Origin: RGIG5057 sp964371585
Lineage (GTDB): Bacteria; Bacillota; Clostridia; TANB77; CAG-465
Assembly: GCA_964371585.1 (NCBI GenBank)
Contig: CAYJMD010000002.1
Coordinates: 62,001 to 126,000 of the forward strand
Length of the DNA: 64,000 nucleotides
Direction: 5' to 3'
A program made the translations under genes and the position numbers. Within the stretch, counting starts at the first letter, position 1; each line of letters starts with the position of its first letter. This document shows positions 18,701 to 25,982 of the stretch, one piece after another. The notes beneath the pieces were generated by a model. It had not been told where the DNA came from, searched no databases, and saw only the letters and a list, made by a program, of their open reading frames with translations.

Positions 18701-18917
18701 TTTTATTTTATTTTATTTTATTTTATTTTATTTTATTTTATTTTATTTTATTTTATTNNNNNNNNNNNNNNNNNNNNNNNNNNNNNNNNNNNNNNNNNNN
18801 NNNNNNNNNNNNNNNNNNNNNNNNNNNNNNNNNNNNNNNNNNNNNNNNNNNNNNNNNTTATTTTATTTTATTTTATTTTATTTTATTTTATTTTATTTTA
18901 TTTTATTTTATTTTATT
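18701..18917. repeat. (TTTTA)n pentanucleotide microsatellite interrupted by an assembly gap
   Basis: At least 11 perfect TTTTA units on the left (18701-18757) and 11 on the right (18858-18917) flank the N run. It occupies the pfkA-lexA spacer, starting directly beside the distal SOS box and ending about 20 bases from the pfkA stop. No unit shows a substitution. True length is unknown. Confidence 0.95.
18758..18857. other. Assembly gap of exactly 100 N
   Basis: A round 100-base N run, the conventional placeholder for a gap of unknown size, sits inside the TTTTA tract. The missing DNA is probably more of the same repeat, but other sequence cannot be excluded. Confidence 0.97.
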
Positions 18918-18937
18918 CAAATAGTAATTAAAACAAT

Positions 18938-20023
18938 TTATATTTCTTTAGTTCCAAAAGATATTCCCATATTAACAGCTGTTTTTACTAAATCATCTCT
19001 TCTTACATCTAAAATACGTGGCACTCTATCTTTAGGAAATGGCACTAATGTTAAATTATAGTTTGATACTCCAACTATATATCCAGCTCTGTTATTAACA
19101 AGTAGTTCTAAAGCATATTGACCTAGTCTTGCAGCAAGTATTATATCTGAAGTTGATGGTTCTCCTCCACGTTGAATATGTCCTAAAATTGTACTTCTTG
19201 TTTCATATCCTGTTTTAGCTTCAATTATTTCAGCTAGCATTCCTGATGCTCCACCATATCTTTTTTGTTCAAAACTATCTTTAATTACTTTAGCTATAAC
19301 TTCGTCTTTACCTTCTTCTTTTGCCGCTTCTGACATTGCTATAATACAGTATCTTTTTCCTGAATTTAATACTTCATTTATTTTATTTACAACTACATCT
19401 AAATTATACTCTTGTTCTGGAAGAAGTATTATATCTGCACCAGAAGCAAAACCAGCGTGCAATGTTAAGTATCCTGATGTTCTTCCCATTATCTCTGCTA
19501 TCATAACTCTTCTATGTGATGATGCTGTTGTTCTTAATTTACGTATTGCATCTACTGCTGTTTCTACTGCGGTATCAAACCCTATTGTTGGATTTGAAGC
19601 TGACATATCATTATCAATTGTTTTAGGTATACCAACACATGGTAGTCCAGCTTCATGAATAACTCTTGCTGAATCTAAAGTTCCATCTCCACCTATAACT
19701 ATTAATCCTTCAACACCGATTTCTTTAAGTGCATTTATTCCATATTCTACTTTATCTTCATAAACACCTGCTTCAAATTTACTAGGATAATGGAAAGGAC
19801 ATTCTTTATTAGATGAACCTAAAATTGTTCCACCAATATTTTCTATATCTTCTACTACTTTTTCATTTAATACTCTGTATTTTTTTTCTACAAACCCTAT
19901 ATATCCATCTTCTATACCAAGTACTTTTATTCCATTTCTTTTAGCTGACATTACAACAGTTTTTATTATACTGTTTAATCCTGGACAATCTCCACCAGCT
20001 GTCATTATTGCTATTTTTTGCAT
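18938..20023 (-). CDS. pfkA: 6-phosphofructokinase, mixed-substrate type
   Basis: Glycolytic enzyme phosphorylating fructose 6-phosphate. 361 residues, longer than the classic 320-residue bacterial PfkA. Motifs: MTAGGDCPGLN at 7-17, GGDGT at 111-115, PKTIDND at 133-139, MGRTSGYLTLHA, HIQRGGEPS. The Gly in GGDGT with Lys134 in PKTIDND is the combination seen in the group III or mixed-substrate phosphofructokinases. Classic ATP enzymes have Gly/Gly and typical PPi enzymes Asp/Lys. ATP use is likely but should not be assumed. GGAGGG lies 10 bases before the ATG, with TTGACT-17-TATAAT upstream. Confidence 0.94.
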   Translation of the reverse strand: MQKIAIMTAGGDCPGLNSIIKTVVMSAKRNGIKVLGIEDGYIGFVEKKYRVLNEKVVEDIENIGGTILGSSNKECPFHYPSKFEAGVYEDKVEYGINALKEIGVEGLIVIGGDGTLDSARVIHEAGLPCVGIPKTIDNDMSASNPTIGFDTAVETAVDAIRKLRTTASSHRRVMIAEIMGRTSGYLTLHAGFASGADIILLPEQEYNLDVVVNKINEVLNSGKRYCIIAMSEAAKEEGKDEVIAKVIKDSFEQKRYGGASGMLAEIIEAKTGYETRSTILGHIQRGGEPSTSDIILAARLGQYALELLVNNRAGYIVGVSNYNLTLVPFPKDRVPRILDVRRDDLVKTAVNMGISFGTKEI

Positions 20024-20071
20024 ATATCTTTAACCCTCCATATTTATTTTCACATACATTTTTACATCTAA

Positions 20072-20100
20072 ATTATATTATATTTTTAAAAATAAGTCAA
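20072..20100 (-). promoter_or_regulatory. Sigma-A promoter of pfkA
   Basis: Minus strand TTGACT (20095-20100), 17-base spacer, TATAAT (20072-20077). Confidence 0.7.
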
Positions 20101-20105
20101 ATAAA

Positions 20106-20136
20106 AAAGATATAATTTTTTATTATTATATCCTTT
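20106..20136 (-). terminator. Terminator after der
   Basis: Arms AAAGATATAAT (20106-20116) and ATTATATCCTTT (20125-20136) with one bulge, then a T-run on the minus strand, 30 bases past the der stop. Confidence 0.55.
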
Positions 20137-20167
20137 TATTTTTATTTAATACTATGTTATATAATTA

Positions 20168-21505
20168 TTACTTATTACTTTCAGATATACTTTTCTTTTC
20201 TCTTGTAAGCATACGTATTGGTGTACCTTTTAAATCAAATTGTTTACGTATATGATTTTCTAAATATCTTAAGTATGAAAAGTGCATTAGTTCTTTTCTA
20301 TTTACAAATACTGCAAATGTAGGTGGACAAACAGAAACTTGAGTAACATAGAAAATTTTAAGTCTTTTACCTTTATCTGAAGGTGGCTGAGTTATAGCTA
20401 TAGCTTCTGATATAACATCATTAAGCATTGCTGTTGGAACTCTTAGACTATTAGCTTTATTTACACTATTAATCATTTCAAATATATTGCTTACTCTTTG
20501 ACCTGTTTCTGCAGATATAAATATTATAGGGGCATATGTTAAATATGAAAGTGCAGCATAAACTTGTTTTTTATAGTTTTCAAGTGTACCTGTTTCTTTT
20601 TCAACTAAATCCCATTTATTTATACATATGATAACACCTTTACCAGCTTCATGAGCTATACCTGCAATCTTTTCATCTTGCTCAGTAACTCCAAGTGTAG
20701 CATCAATCATTATGATAGCAACATTACATCTATCTACAGCCGCTTTAGCCTTAAGTACTGAATACTTTTCTAAACTATCATATACTTTATTTTTTCTTCT
20801 TATACCTGCTGTATCTATAAATACATACTTACCATGTGAATTAGTAAAGTGGGAATCTATAGCATCTCTTGTTGTTCCAGCAATATCACTTACTATAACT
20901 CTTTCTTCATTTAATATTTTATTTATAAGGGAAGATTTACCTGCATTTGGTTTACCTATAATAGCAACTTTAACAGTTTCTTCATCTTCTATTTCAACTT
21001 CTACATTATCAAATTTTTCATAAATAGTATCTAGAAGTTCACCTATTCCTAGTTTTTTACCAGCTGATATTCCAATAGGATCTCCTATACCTAAATTATA
21101 GAATTCATATATATCTGCTGGAGCTTCACCAACTCTATCACATTTATTACAAACTAGAATAACTGGTTTTTTAGTTTTTCTAATCATATTAGCAACTTCA
21201 ATATCATCTGCAGTAACACCTGCTTTAACATCTGTTATAAATACTATAACATCAGCAATATCCATAGCTAACATAGCTTGTCTTCTCATTTGTTTTAATA
21301 TAATATCTTCACTTACTGGTTCTATACCACCAGTATCTATAATTTGAAATGAAGTTCCTCTCCATGAACAATCTGCATATATTCTATCCCTTGTAACACC
21401 TGGAATATCTTTAACTATACTTATTTTTTGTTCTGCAAATACATTGAATAATGTTGATTTACCAACATTAGGTCTACCTATTATTGCTACTACTTTTTTT
21501 GCCAT
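20168..21505 (-). CDS. der: Ribosome-assembly GTPase Der (EngA)
   Basis: 445-residue protein with two tandem GTPase domains, diagnostic for Der. First G1 GRPNVGKS at 9-16 with DTGG; second G1 GKPNAGKS near 187-194 with DTAGIRRK, NKWD and SAETG. The C-terminal KH-like domain ends in RKQFDLKGTPIRM. It acts in 50S ribosome maturation. The ATG has AAGGAG 6 bases upstream, inside the coding sequence of the preceding small membrane protein. The two genes overlap by 32 bases in different frames, so translation may be coupled. Confidence 0.97.
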   Translation of the reverse strand: MAKKVVAIIGRPNVGKSTLFNVFAEQKISIVKDIPGVTRDRIYADCSWRGTSFQIIDTGGIEPVSEDIILKQMRRQAMLAMDIADVIVFITDVKAGVTADDIEVANMIRKTKKPVILVCNKCDRVGEAPADIYEFYNLGIGDPIGISAGKKLGIGELLDTIYEKFDNVEVEIEDEETVKVAIIGKPNAGKSSLINKILNEERVIVSDIAGTTRDAIDSHFTNSHGKYVFIDTAGIRRKNKVYDSLEKYSVLKAKAAVDRCNVAIIMIDATLGVTEQDEKIAGIAHEAGKGVIICINKWDLVEKETGTLENYKKQVYAALSYLTYAPIIFISAETGQRVSNIFEMINSVNKANSLRVPTAMLNDVISEAIAITQPPSDKGKRLKIFYVTQVSVCPPTFAVFVNRKELMHFSYLRYLENHIRKQFDLKGTPIRMLTREKKSISESNK

Positions 21506-21731
21506 TTTTTTCTCCTTTTCCTATATTTAATTTCTCTTTATCTTCTTTTGTAAGATTTATTTGACTTGCAAGAAGTCTATTGTTTATATAATACACAATA
21601 AGTGTTATAACTAAAAACACAAAAGAAATAATATATGTTGAATCATTTATATAACTATATATTGCAAATATAAGTGTAAGTGTTATACAAATAATTGTAA
21701 TGTAATTTAAATATTTAATTTTGTCAAACAT
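21474..21731 (-). CDS. Small membrane protein upstream of der, two TM segments
   Basis: 85 residues from the ATG at 21729-21731, which has GAGAGGG at good spacing; the longer frame up to 21776 lacks a site. Two hydrophobic helices (about 7-25 and 32-52) are followed by a charged, Lys-rich tail. The end overlaps der by 32 bases in another frame. A TTGATT-17-TATAAT promoter lies upstream, so this gene probably leads a two-gene operon with der. Not a recognised family. Confidence 0.75.
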   Translation of the reverse strand: MFDKIKYLNYITIICITLTLIFAIYSYINDSTYIISFVFLVITLIVYYINNRLLASQINLTKEDKEKLNIGKGEKNGKKSSSNNR

Positions 21732-21755
21732 TTTAACCCTCTCATCTGTCATATA

Positions 21756-21784
21756 ATTATACCATTTTTTAGGCAATAAATCAA
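21756..21784 (-). promoter_or_regulatory. Sigma-A promoter of the membrane protein-der operon
   Basis: Minus strand TTGATT (21779-21784), 17-base spacer, TATAAT (21756-21761), close to the start codon. Confidence 0.65.
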
Positions 21785-21833
21785 TGATTTATGTAAACAT
21801 TCCTATTTTTATTAAATTTTATGTAAAAGGTAT

Positions 21834-21866
21834 AAAAAAACACCTCTAAATTAAGAGATGTTTTTA
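21834..21866 (-). terminator. Terminator of the small-membrane-protein operon
   Basis: Arms around ACATCTCT / AGAGGTGT (with a G-U pair) and a run of seven T on the minus strand directly after the 93-aa gene. Confidence 0.75.
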
Positions 21867-21869
21867 AAT

Positions 21870-22151
21870 TTACAATAAAAATCCAGATTTTACCATTATA
21901 GCAATAATATTTATAGCGATAAATACTGATCCAATTTGCATAAAAAAATACGATATTGTTTTCCCATTTTTTTCAGGATAAGCATAAATATCAAGACAAG
22001 TAACAATTATAAATCCAAGTTGTAGTACTATTGCTCCTAAAAATATATTTACAGATAATCCGTCCATGAATATTATTTGTATGATATTTAATATATAAAC
22101 TATCATTCTTGCATTTTTTAAAGTAGATGTAGGTTTGTTAAACTCTTTCAT
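21870..22151 (-). CDS. Small three-TM membrane protein (third gene of operon)
   Basis: 93 residues, three hydrophobic helices (about 16-30, 36-56, 68-90) joined by short charged loops; YAYPEKNGK lies before the last helix. Its ATG shares one base with the TAA of the preceding gene (TAATG), and its GGAGG site is inside that gene, indicating coupled translation. No recognised family. Its topology and length are like those of its two upstream partners, and it shows loose pattern similarity to the first gene. Confidence 0.78.
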   Translation of the reverse strand: MKEFNKPTSTLKNARMIVYILNIIQIIFMDGLSVNIFLGAIVLQLGFIIVTCLDIYAYPEKNGKTISYFFMQIGSVFIAINIIAIMVKSGFLL

Positions 22152-22441
22152 TATATTCCTCCTTTAAAAATAATTATTGCAGATGTAAACATTATCCATA
22201 TAACAGTCCATGCTATACTTGATAATTCTTCCTTTAGAATAATTTTATGACTATTTTTCTTTATTTTCATATCCCCATCAAAATGATAAGTAATAATACC
22301 AATAGATATTATAATTTTAATGCAATGGATAATATTAATAATTGACCATAATGGATCTGCATTAGGCTCTGATTGAGCTTTAGTTAGCAGTATAATCGAT
22401 ATAACTACTATACAAGTTTTTATAAATTTTAGTATTTTCAT
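22151..22441 (-). CDS. Small three-TM membrane protein (second gene of operon)
   Basis: 96 residues, with helices at about 8-20, 32-50 and 76-93 and a basic, Lys-rich middle loop (MKIKKNSHKIILKEE). GGGG lies about 11 bases before the ATG. The first gene ends 15 bases upstream; the third starts by overlap. Family unknown. Confidence 0.78.
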   Translation of the reverse strand: MKILKFIKTCIVVISIILLTKAQSEPNADPLWSIINIIHCIKIIISIGIITYHFDGDMKIKKNSHKIILKEELSSIAWTVIWIMFTSAIIIFKGGI

Positions 22442-22455
22442 ATGACTTATTTCCC

Positions 22456-22722
22456 CTAAATTATAATTAAATGCAAAATAGTAACAAGTACTAATCCTAT
22501 GTTGATCAATAAATTGAACTTCTCAATTTGTTGATTTACAATATTATTCTTTGGCATTGATAGATAAATCATAGTTCCCATAAGAACAAATATATGACAG
22601 ATAAGTAGCATAAATAAGTTCCAAGGTTTTACAATGCTTATAAAAATATTCGTAAAAAATAGCAGCGTTGTAGCTAGGTACACTATAGACCTAAAATACA
22701 TAAAATGTTTGTAGTTTTTCAT
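22456..22722 (-). CDS. Small three-TM membrane protein (first gene of operon)
   Basis: 88 residues from the ATG at 22720-22722, 8 bases after GGAGG; a TTG five codons earlier is less likely. Three hydrophobic helices with the loop YLSMPKNNIVNQQIEK between the second and third. It follows a perfect-consensus promoter and a roughly 75-base leader that includes a short hairpin. Family unknown. Confidence 0.78.
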   Translation of the reverse strand: MKNYKHFMYFRSIVYLATTLLFFTNIFISIVKPWNLFMLLICHIFVLMGTMIYLSMPKNNIVNQQIEKFNLLINIGLVLVTILHLIII

Positions 22723-22803
22723 TGTTTTTACCTCCAAAATAAATTATTAATTAGTTTTACTCCTTTCAAAATTTCAAAAAGATTAAATCTTCAGATGTAT
22801 ACC

Positions 22804-22832
22804 ATTATACCACAGCATTCAATTATTGTCAA
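22804..22832 (-). promoter_or_regulatory. Perfect-consensus promoter of the small-membrane-protein operon
   Basis: Minus strand TTGACA (22827-22832), 17-base spacer ending TGTGG, TATAAT (22804-22809). One of the strongest-looking promoters in the window. Confidence 0.85.
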
Positions 22833-22884
22833 TTCAAAGTGTTTACAAGATACAAAAGTGACATAAAATAATATTCAAAAAAGA

Positions 22885-22915
22885 AAAAAAAGAAGATTAT
22901 ACAAATAATCTTCCT
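22885..22915 (-). terminator. Terminator after spoVT
   Basis: Arms GAAGATTAT (22892-22900) and ATAATCTTC (22905-22913) with a T-run of eight on the minus strand. Confidence 0.85.
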
Positions 22916-23458
22916 TTATAATTCTATTTTACTTCCTAAAAAATTTGCTACTGTTTTTAATGTTAAAATTTCATTTTCTTTTACTACATCTTCACCATTT
23001 ATTGTAATTAATATAATCGAACCTATTATATCACTACCAGCAATAATAGGCATAATTACTTGTGATGTATATTTATTACTATCATTTTCTATGATATTTA
23101 TACTTCCTTTATTACTACTTAAATATATTTCTCTTTTTTCTAATATTTCTATTAATTTATTGGTTATTATTTTTTCTTCATATTCATTTTTCATTTTAGA
23201 AGTTGCAATAATAACTTTTTCTTTATCCGTTATTATACATTTTTTATTACTACTTTTAGTTATACTTTCTGCTAAATCTTTAGCAAGTTCAATAGTATCA
23301 TTAAAAGGGCTATGTTTTCTTATTTCGAACTTTCTATTATCAATTATAGATATTTCGAGTGGATCTCCAATTTTTATATTTAATTTTTTTCTTATTTCTT
23401 TTGGAATAACTATTCTTCCAAGTTCATCTATTTTTCTTATGATTCCTGTTACAAGCAT
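22916..23458 (-). CDS. spoVT: Stage V sporulation transcription factor SpoVT
   Basis: Forespore regulator that tunes sigma-G-dependent genes. 180 residues, normal for SpoVT. The N-terminal AbrB-type DNA-binding swapped hairpin reads TGIIRKIDELGRIVIPKEIR near 4-23 and continues LNIKIGDPLEI. The C-terminal GAF-like domain (about 55-178) includes KCIITDKEKVIIA and IAGSDIIGSIILI. The GAF domain separates it from plain AbrB. GGAGG precedes the ATG. A candidate sigma-G promoter lies upstream. Its presence with spoVFB indicates an endospore former. Confidence 0.95.
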   Translation of the reverse strand: MLVTGIIRKIDELGRIVIPKEIRKKLNIKIGDPLEISIIDNRKFEIRKHSPFNDTIELAKDLAESITKSSNKKCIITDKEKVIIATSKMKNEYEEKIITNKLIEILEKREIYLSSNKGSINIIENDSNKYTSQVIMPIIAGSDIIGSIILITINGEDVVKENEILTLKTVANFLGSKIEL

Positions 23459-23481
23459 AATTTTCCTCCTATATTCCTTTA

Positions 23482-23510
23482 TATTATCTGTTTAATATAA
23501 AATTTTATAC
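23482..23510 (-). promoter_or_regulatory. Candidate sigma-G promoter of spoVT
   Basis: Minus strand GTATA (23506-23510), 17-base spacer, GATAATA (23482-23488). Compared with the Bacillus sigma-G pattern GHATR and CATWMTA this has one mismatch in the -10. It sits between the terminator of the upstream transcript and the spoVT ribosome site. No good sigma-A promoter is seen there. Confidence 0.4.
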
Positions 23511-23519
23511 TTAAATAAA

Positions 23520-23812
23520 AGTAAGACTACCAGAATTTTTTCTGGTAGTCTTAGTTTGGAGGTGTAGTACAATTACTACATTTTAGAAAGATCCAAATTG
23601 ATCTCATTTTTATAAGGAATTTAAAACAAAAAATTTCGTATTGTAATAATAAAACTAAATTTTTTAAAAAGGAGTATAGCTTTTACCAATATAGTAAAAT
23701 CTAACATAGTGTATGTTTTTTTGTTTTAAATGTTTTTATTTTTTTCGTAGTTGTCATAATTATTTTTTGATTAGACTAATTTTAATCAGTCTATATACTT
23801 AATTAAATTGCA
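23520..23812 (-). ncRNA. Putative structured non-coding transcript between lysS and spoVT
   Basis: A 290-base stretch between a good promoter (23818-23846) and a 13-base-pair terminator stem (23523-23535 with 23540-23552). It contains several local inverted repeats: GACTGAT/ATTAGTC near the 5' end, AGATC/GATCT, and GTAGTA/TACTAC. Two tiny frames (18 and 28 codons) lack ribosome sites, so a non-coding role is more likely. It does not show tmRNA, RNase P, SRP or T-box signatures. It could also be a long leader of spoVT if the terminator is leaky or regulated. Confidence 0.4.
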
Positions 23813-23817
23813 ACATT

Positions 23818-23846
23818 ATTATATCACATTTAATTCCTTTTTGCAA
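23818..23846 (-). promoter_or_regulatory. Sigma-A promoter of the putative non-coding transcript
   Basis: Minus strand TTGCAA (23841-23846), 17-base spacer, TATAAT (23818-23823). Confidence 0.7.
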
Positions 23847-23870
23847 GCTTTTTTTGCATTTTTTTCATTT

Positions 23871-23936
23871 TTATGTAAATTAATTTGTTTTTTATTGATT
23901 TACATAAAAAAATAATAGCATATTTATATTATGCTA
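23871..23936 (-). terminator. Terminator region after lysS with a second inverted repeat
   Basis: First stem TAGCATA (23916-23922) with TATGCTA (23930-23936), then a T-run on the minus strand. A second perfect 10-base inverted repeat TTATGTAAAT / ATTTACATAA (23871-23880, 23898-23907) follows, just before the next promoter. Confidence 0.65.
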
Positions 23937-23950
23937 CTATTTTTAATATC

Positions 23951-25456
23951 TTATTCAGCAGATTCTTCTTCTGATGAAGAATCTACATTATTTCTAGGTT
24001 TTAATAATGGATATAATACTACATCACGAATATTATAGCTTCCAGTAATAAATTGTAGGAATCTATCAATACCAAGTCCCCAACCAGAGATCGGAGGCAT
24101 ACCAAATTCCATAGCTTTGATGTATTCTTCATCTATTGACATAGCTTCTTCATCTCCACCTTCTTTTAATTTAGCCTGAGCTACTAGTCTAGCTTCTTGT
24201 TCTTTACTATCAACAAGCTCTGAATATCCATTAATGATTTCTTGTCCATTAATTACTAATTGGAATCTATCAGTAAGAGTAGTATCATCATCATTTGCAC
24301 GAGCAAGTGGTGATAAATCTATTGGATGTTTAGTTAAGAATGTTGGATTAACTATACTTGGTCTACTAACTTTTTTGTATAATAAATCGATTAAGTTTCC
24401 TCTTCCTAAATTTTCAATATTTTCATCTTCTAAAACAATTCCTTTATTTTTAATTTCAGCAAGTAATTCTTTAGCAGTTTTAAAATCATTTATATCAATA
24501 CCACAATCTTTTATTAATAATTCTCTAAATGTTATTACAGGCCATACATCACCAAAATTTATTTGTTTATCTCCTATTGTAATATCAAGAGTTCCAAATA
24601 ATCCAGATAATATATATGTAATCATATCTTGCATTAATTTCATATTATCTTCATAATTTAAATATGCACTATATCCTTCAATCATTGTAAAATCTTGCAG
24701 ATGATTAACACTTATACCTTCATTTCTAAAATCTCTTGCTATTTCATAAATATTAGTAAATCCACCAACTATTAATTTTTTAAGTGTTAATTCTGGTGAT
24801 ATTCTTAAATACACATCTGTATCATAAGCATTATGATGAGTTACAAATGGTCTTGCAGTAGCTCCCGACGCTGTATTTTGAAGTGCAGGAGTTTCTACTT
24901 CCATAAATCCTTTATTATCTAAGAAATTTCTCATAAGTCTTATGAAGTTAGATCTAAGTATAAATCTTTTTTTAGTTTCATCATTCATAATTAAATCTAA
25001 ATGTCTTTCTCTATATAGCATTTCTTGATTTGTTATTCCGTGGAATTTTTCTGGTAATGGTCTATATGATTTACCAAGGAATGTATATTCACTAACTCTT
25101 AATGTTAATTCTCCAGTTCCTGTTTTAAACATATGACCTTTAACACCAATAAAATCACCTATATCTAAAGTTTCATGTATTAATGTATATACATCTTCTC
25201 CAATTTCATCTTTTTTAATACAGATTTGCATTCTTCCTTCTACATCTCTTAAATCAAAAAATGAAATTTTACCCATTTTTCTTTTAGACATAACACGTCC
25301 AGCTATACTTACATTTTCTGTACCTTCTTCTAAAGTCATAACTTCTTTTAAAGTATGAGTTCTAGAAAATTTTTCTGGTCTTGTGTTTATGCCAAGCTCT
25401 CTTAATTTAGCTTCTTTTTCTTCTCTAATTTTTATTAAATCGTTTTTTATTTCCAT
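23951..25456 (-). CDS. lysS: Lysyl-tRNA synthetase, class II
   Basis: 501 residues, normal for class II LysRS. It has an N-terminal OB-fold anticodon-binding domain (about 45-150, VSIAGRVMSKRKMGKISFFDLRD) and the class II core. Motif 1 lies in FMEVETPALQ, motif 2 in EIARDFRNEG, and motif 3 in GWGLGIDRFLQFITG near the C-terminus. It charges tRNA-Lys. It lies 18 bases after greA, with AGGAG before the ATG, and ends the long operon that begins at pnp or an internal promoter. No T-box leader is seen. Confidence 0.98.
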   Translation of the reverse strand: MEIKNDLIKIREEKEAKLRELGINTRPEKFSRTHTLKEVMTLEEGTENVSIAGRVMSKRKMGKISFFDLRDVEGRMQICIKKDEIGEDVYTLIHETLDIGDFIGVKGHMFKTGTGELTLRVSEYTFLGKSYRPLPEKFHGITNQEMLYRERHLDLIMNDETKKRFILRSNFIRLMRNFLDNKGFMEVETPALQNTASGATARPFVTHHNAYDTDVYLRISPELTLKKLIVGGFTNIYEIARDFRNEGISVNHLQDFTMIEGYSAYLNYEDNMKLMQDMITYILSGLFGTLDITIGDKQINFGDVWPVITFRELLIKDCGIDINDFKTAKELLAEIKNKGIVLEDENIENLGRGNLIDLLYKKVSRPSIVNPTFLTKHPIDLSPLARANDDDTTLTDRFQLVINGQEIINGYSELVDSKEQEARLVAQAKLKEGGDEEAMSIDEEYIKAMEFGMPPISGWGLGIDRFLQFITGSYNIRDVVLYPLLKPRNNVDSSSEEESAE

Positions 25457-25474
25457 TAATTGTTCTCCTTATTA

Positions 25475-25954
25475 TTAGCTTTTTTCAATAGATAAAATTT
25501 TGTATTTAGCAAGTCCACCTGGAGTTTCTACAAATACTTCTTCATCTTTTTTTCTTCCTAATAAAGCTTTTCCAACTGGTGACTCATTTGATATTTTACC
25601 AGCTATTATATCGACTTCAGCTGCACCAACAATTGAGTAAACTATTTCTTCATTAAATTCAAAATCAAATAGTTTTACAGTTGTTCCTACTCCTACTTTT
25701 TTTGTGTTAATATCATGATTATCTACAACTTTTGCAAGTCTTAATGTATTTTCAAGTTCTAATATTTTTGATTCAAGTAGAGCTTGTTCATTTTTAGCTT
25801 CATCGTATTCAGAATTTTCAGATATATCTCCAAATTCTCTAGCTATTTTAATTCTTTCTGCTACTTCCATTTTTTTAGGACCTTTTAAATGATTAAGTTC
25901 CTCTTCTAATTTTTTGTATCCTTCTTCTGTTAATACCATACTTCTTTCTTCCAT
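25475..25954 (-). CDS. greA: Transcription elongation factor GreA
   Basis: 159 residues from the ATG at 25952-25954, 7 bases after GGGGAG; this gives the usual GreA length. N-terminal coiled coil (about 1-75, MVLTEEGYKKLEEELNHLKG and EFGDISENSEYDEAKNEQ, the acidic tip) and C-terminal FKBP-like domain (ISNESPVGKALLGRKKDEEV). It rescues backtracked RNA polymerase. greA-lysS adjacency is common in Firmicutes. Confidence 0.97.
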   Translation of the reverse strand: MEERSMVLTEEGYKKLEEELNHLKGPKKMEVAERIKIAREFGDISENSEYDEAKNEQALLESKILELENTLRLAKVVDNHDINTKKVGVGTTVKLFDFEFNEEIVYSIVGAAEVDIIAGKISNESPVGKALLGRKKDEEVFVETPGGLAKYKILSIEKS

Positions 25955-25982
25955 TATTATTCTCCCCTTTTTATTTCTACTA

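Noticed and set aside
18701..18917. The repeat tract as a CRISPR array
   Set aside because: It is a perfect 5-base microsatellite with no spacers.
18678..19061. Open frames through the TTTTA tract and the N run encoding FYFIL repeats
   Set aside because: They arise from the 5-base repeat reading open in all frames and from N filled as X; no ribosome site and no coding signal.
23600..23760. Two overlapping tiny ORFs (18 and 28 codons) in the lysS-spoVT transcript, considered as a type I toxin or leader peptide
   Set aside because: Neither has a ribosome site and the compositions are what AT-rich sequence gives by chance; kept only as a note under the putative RNA.
23951..25456. T-box riboswitch control of lysS or glyS
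   Set aside because: Both are inside a long operon with short gaps; no T-box or antiterminator motif is seen.
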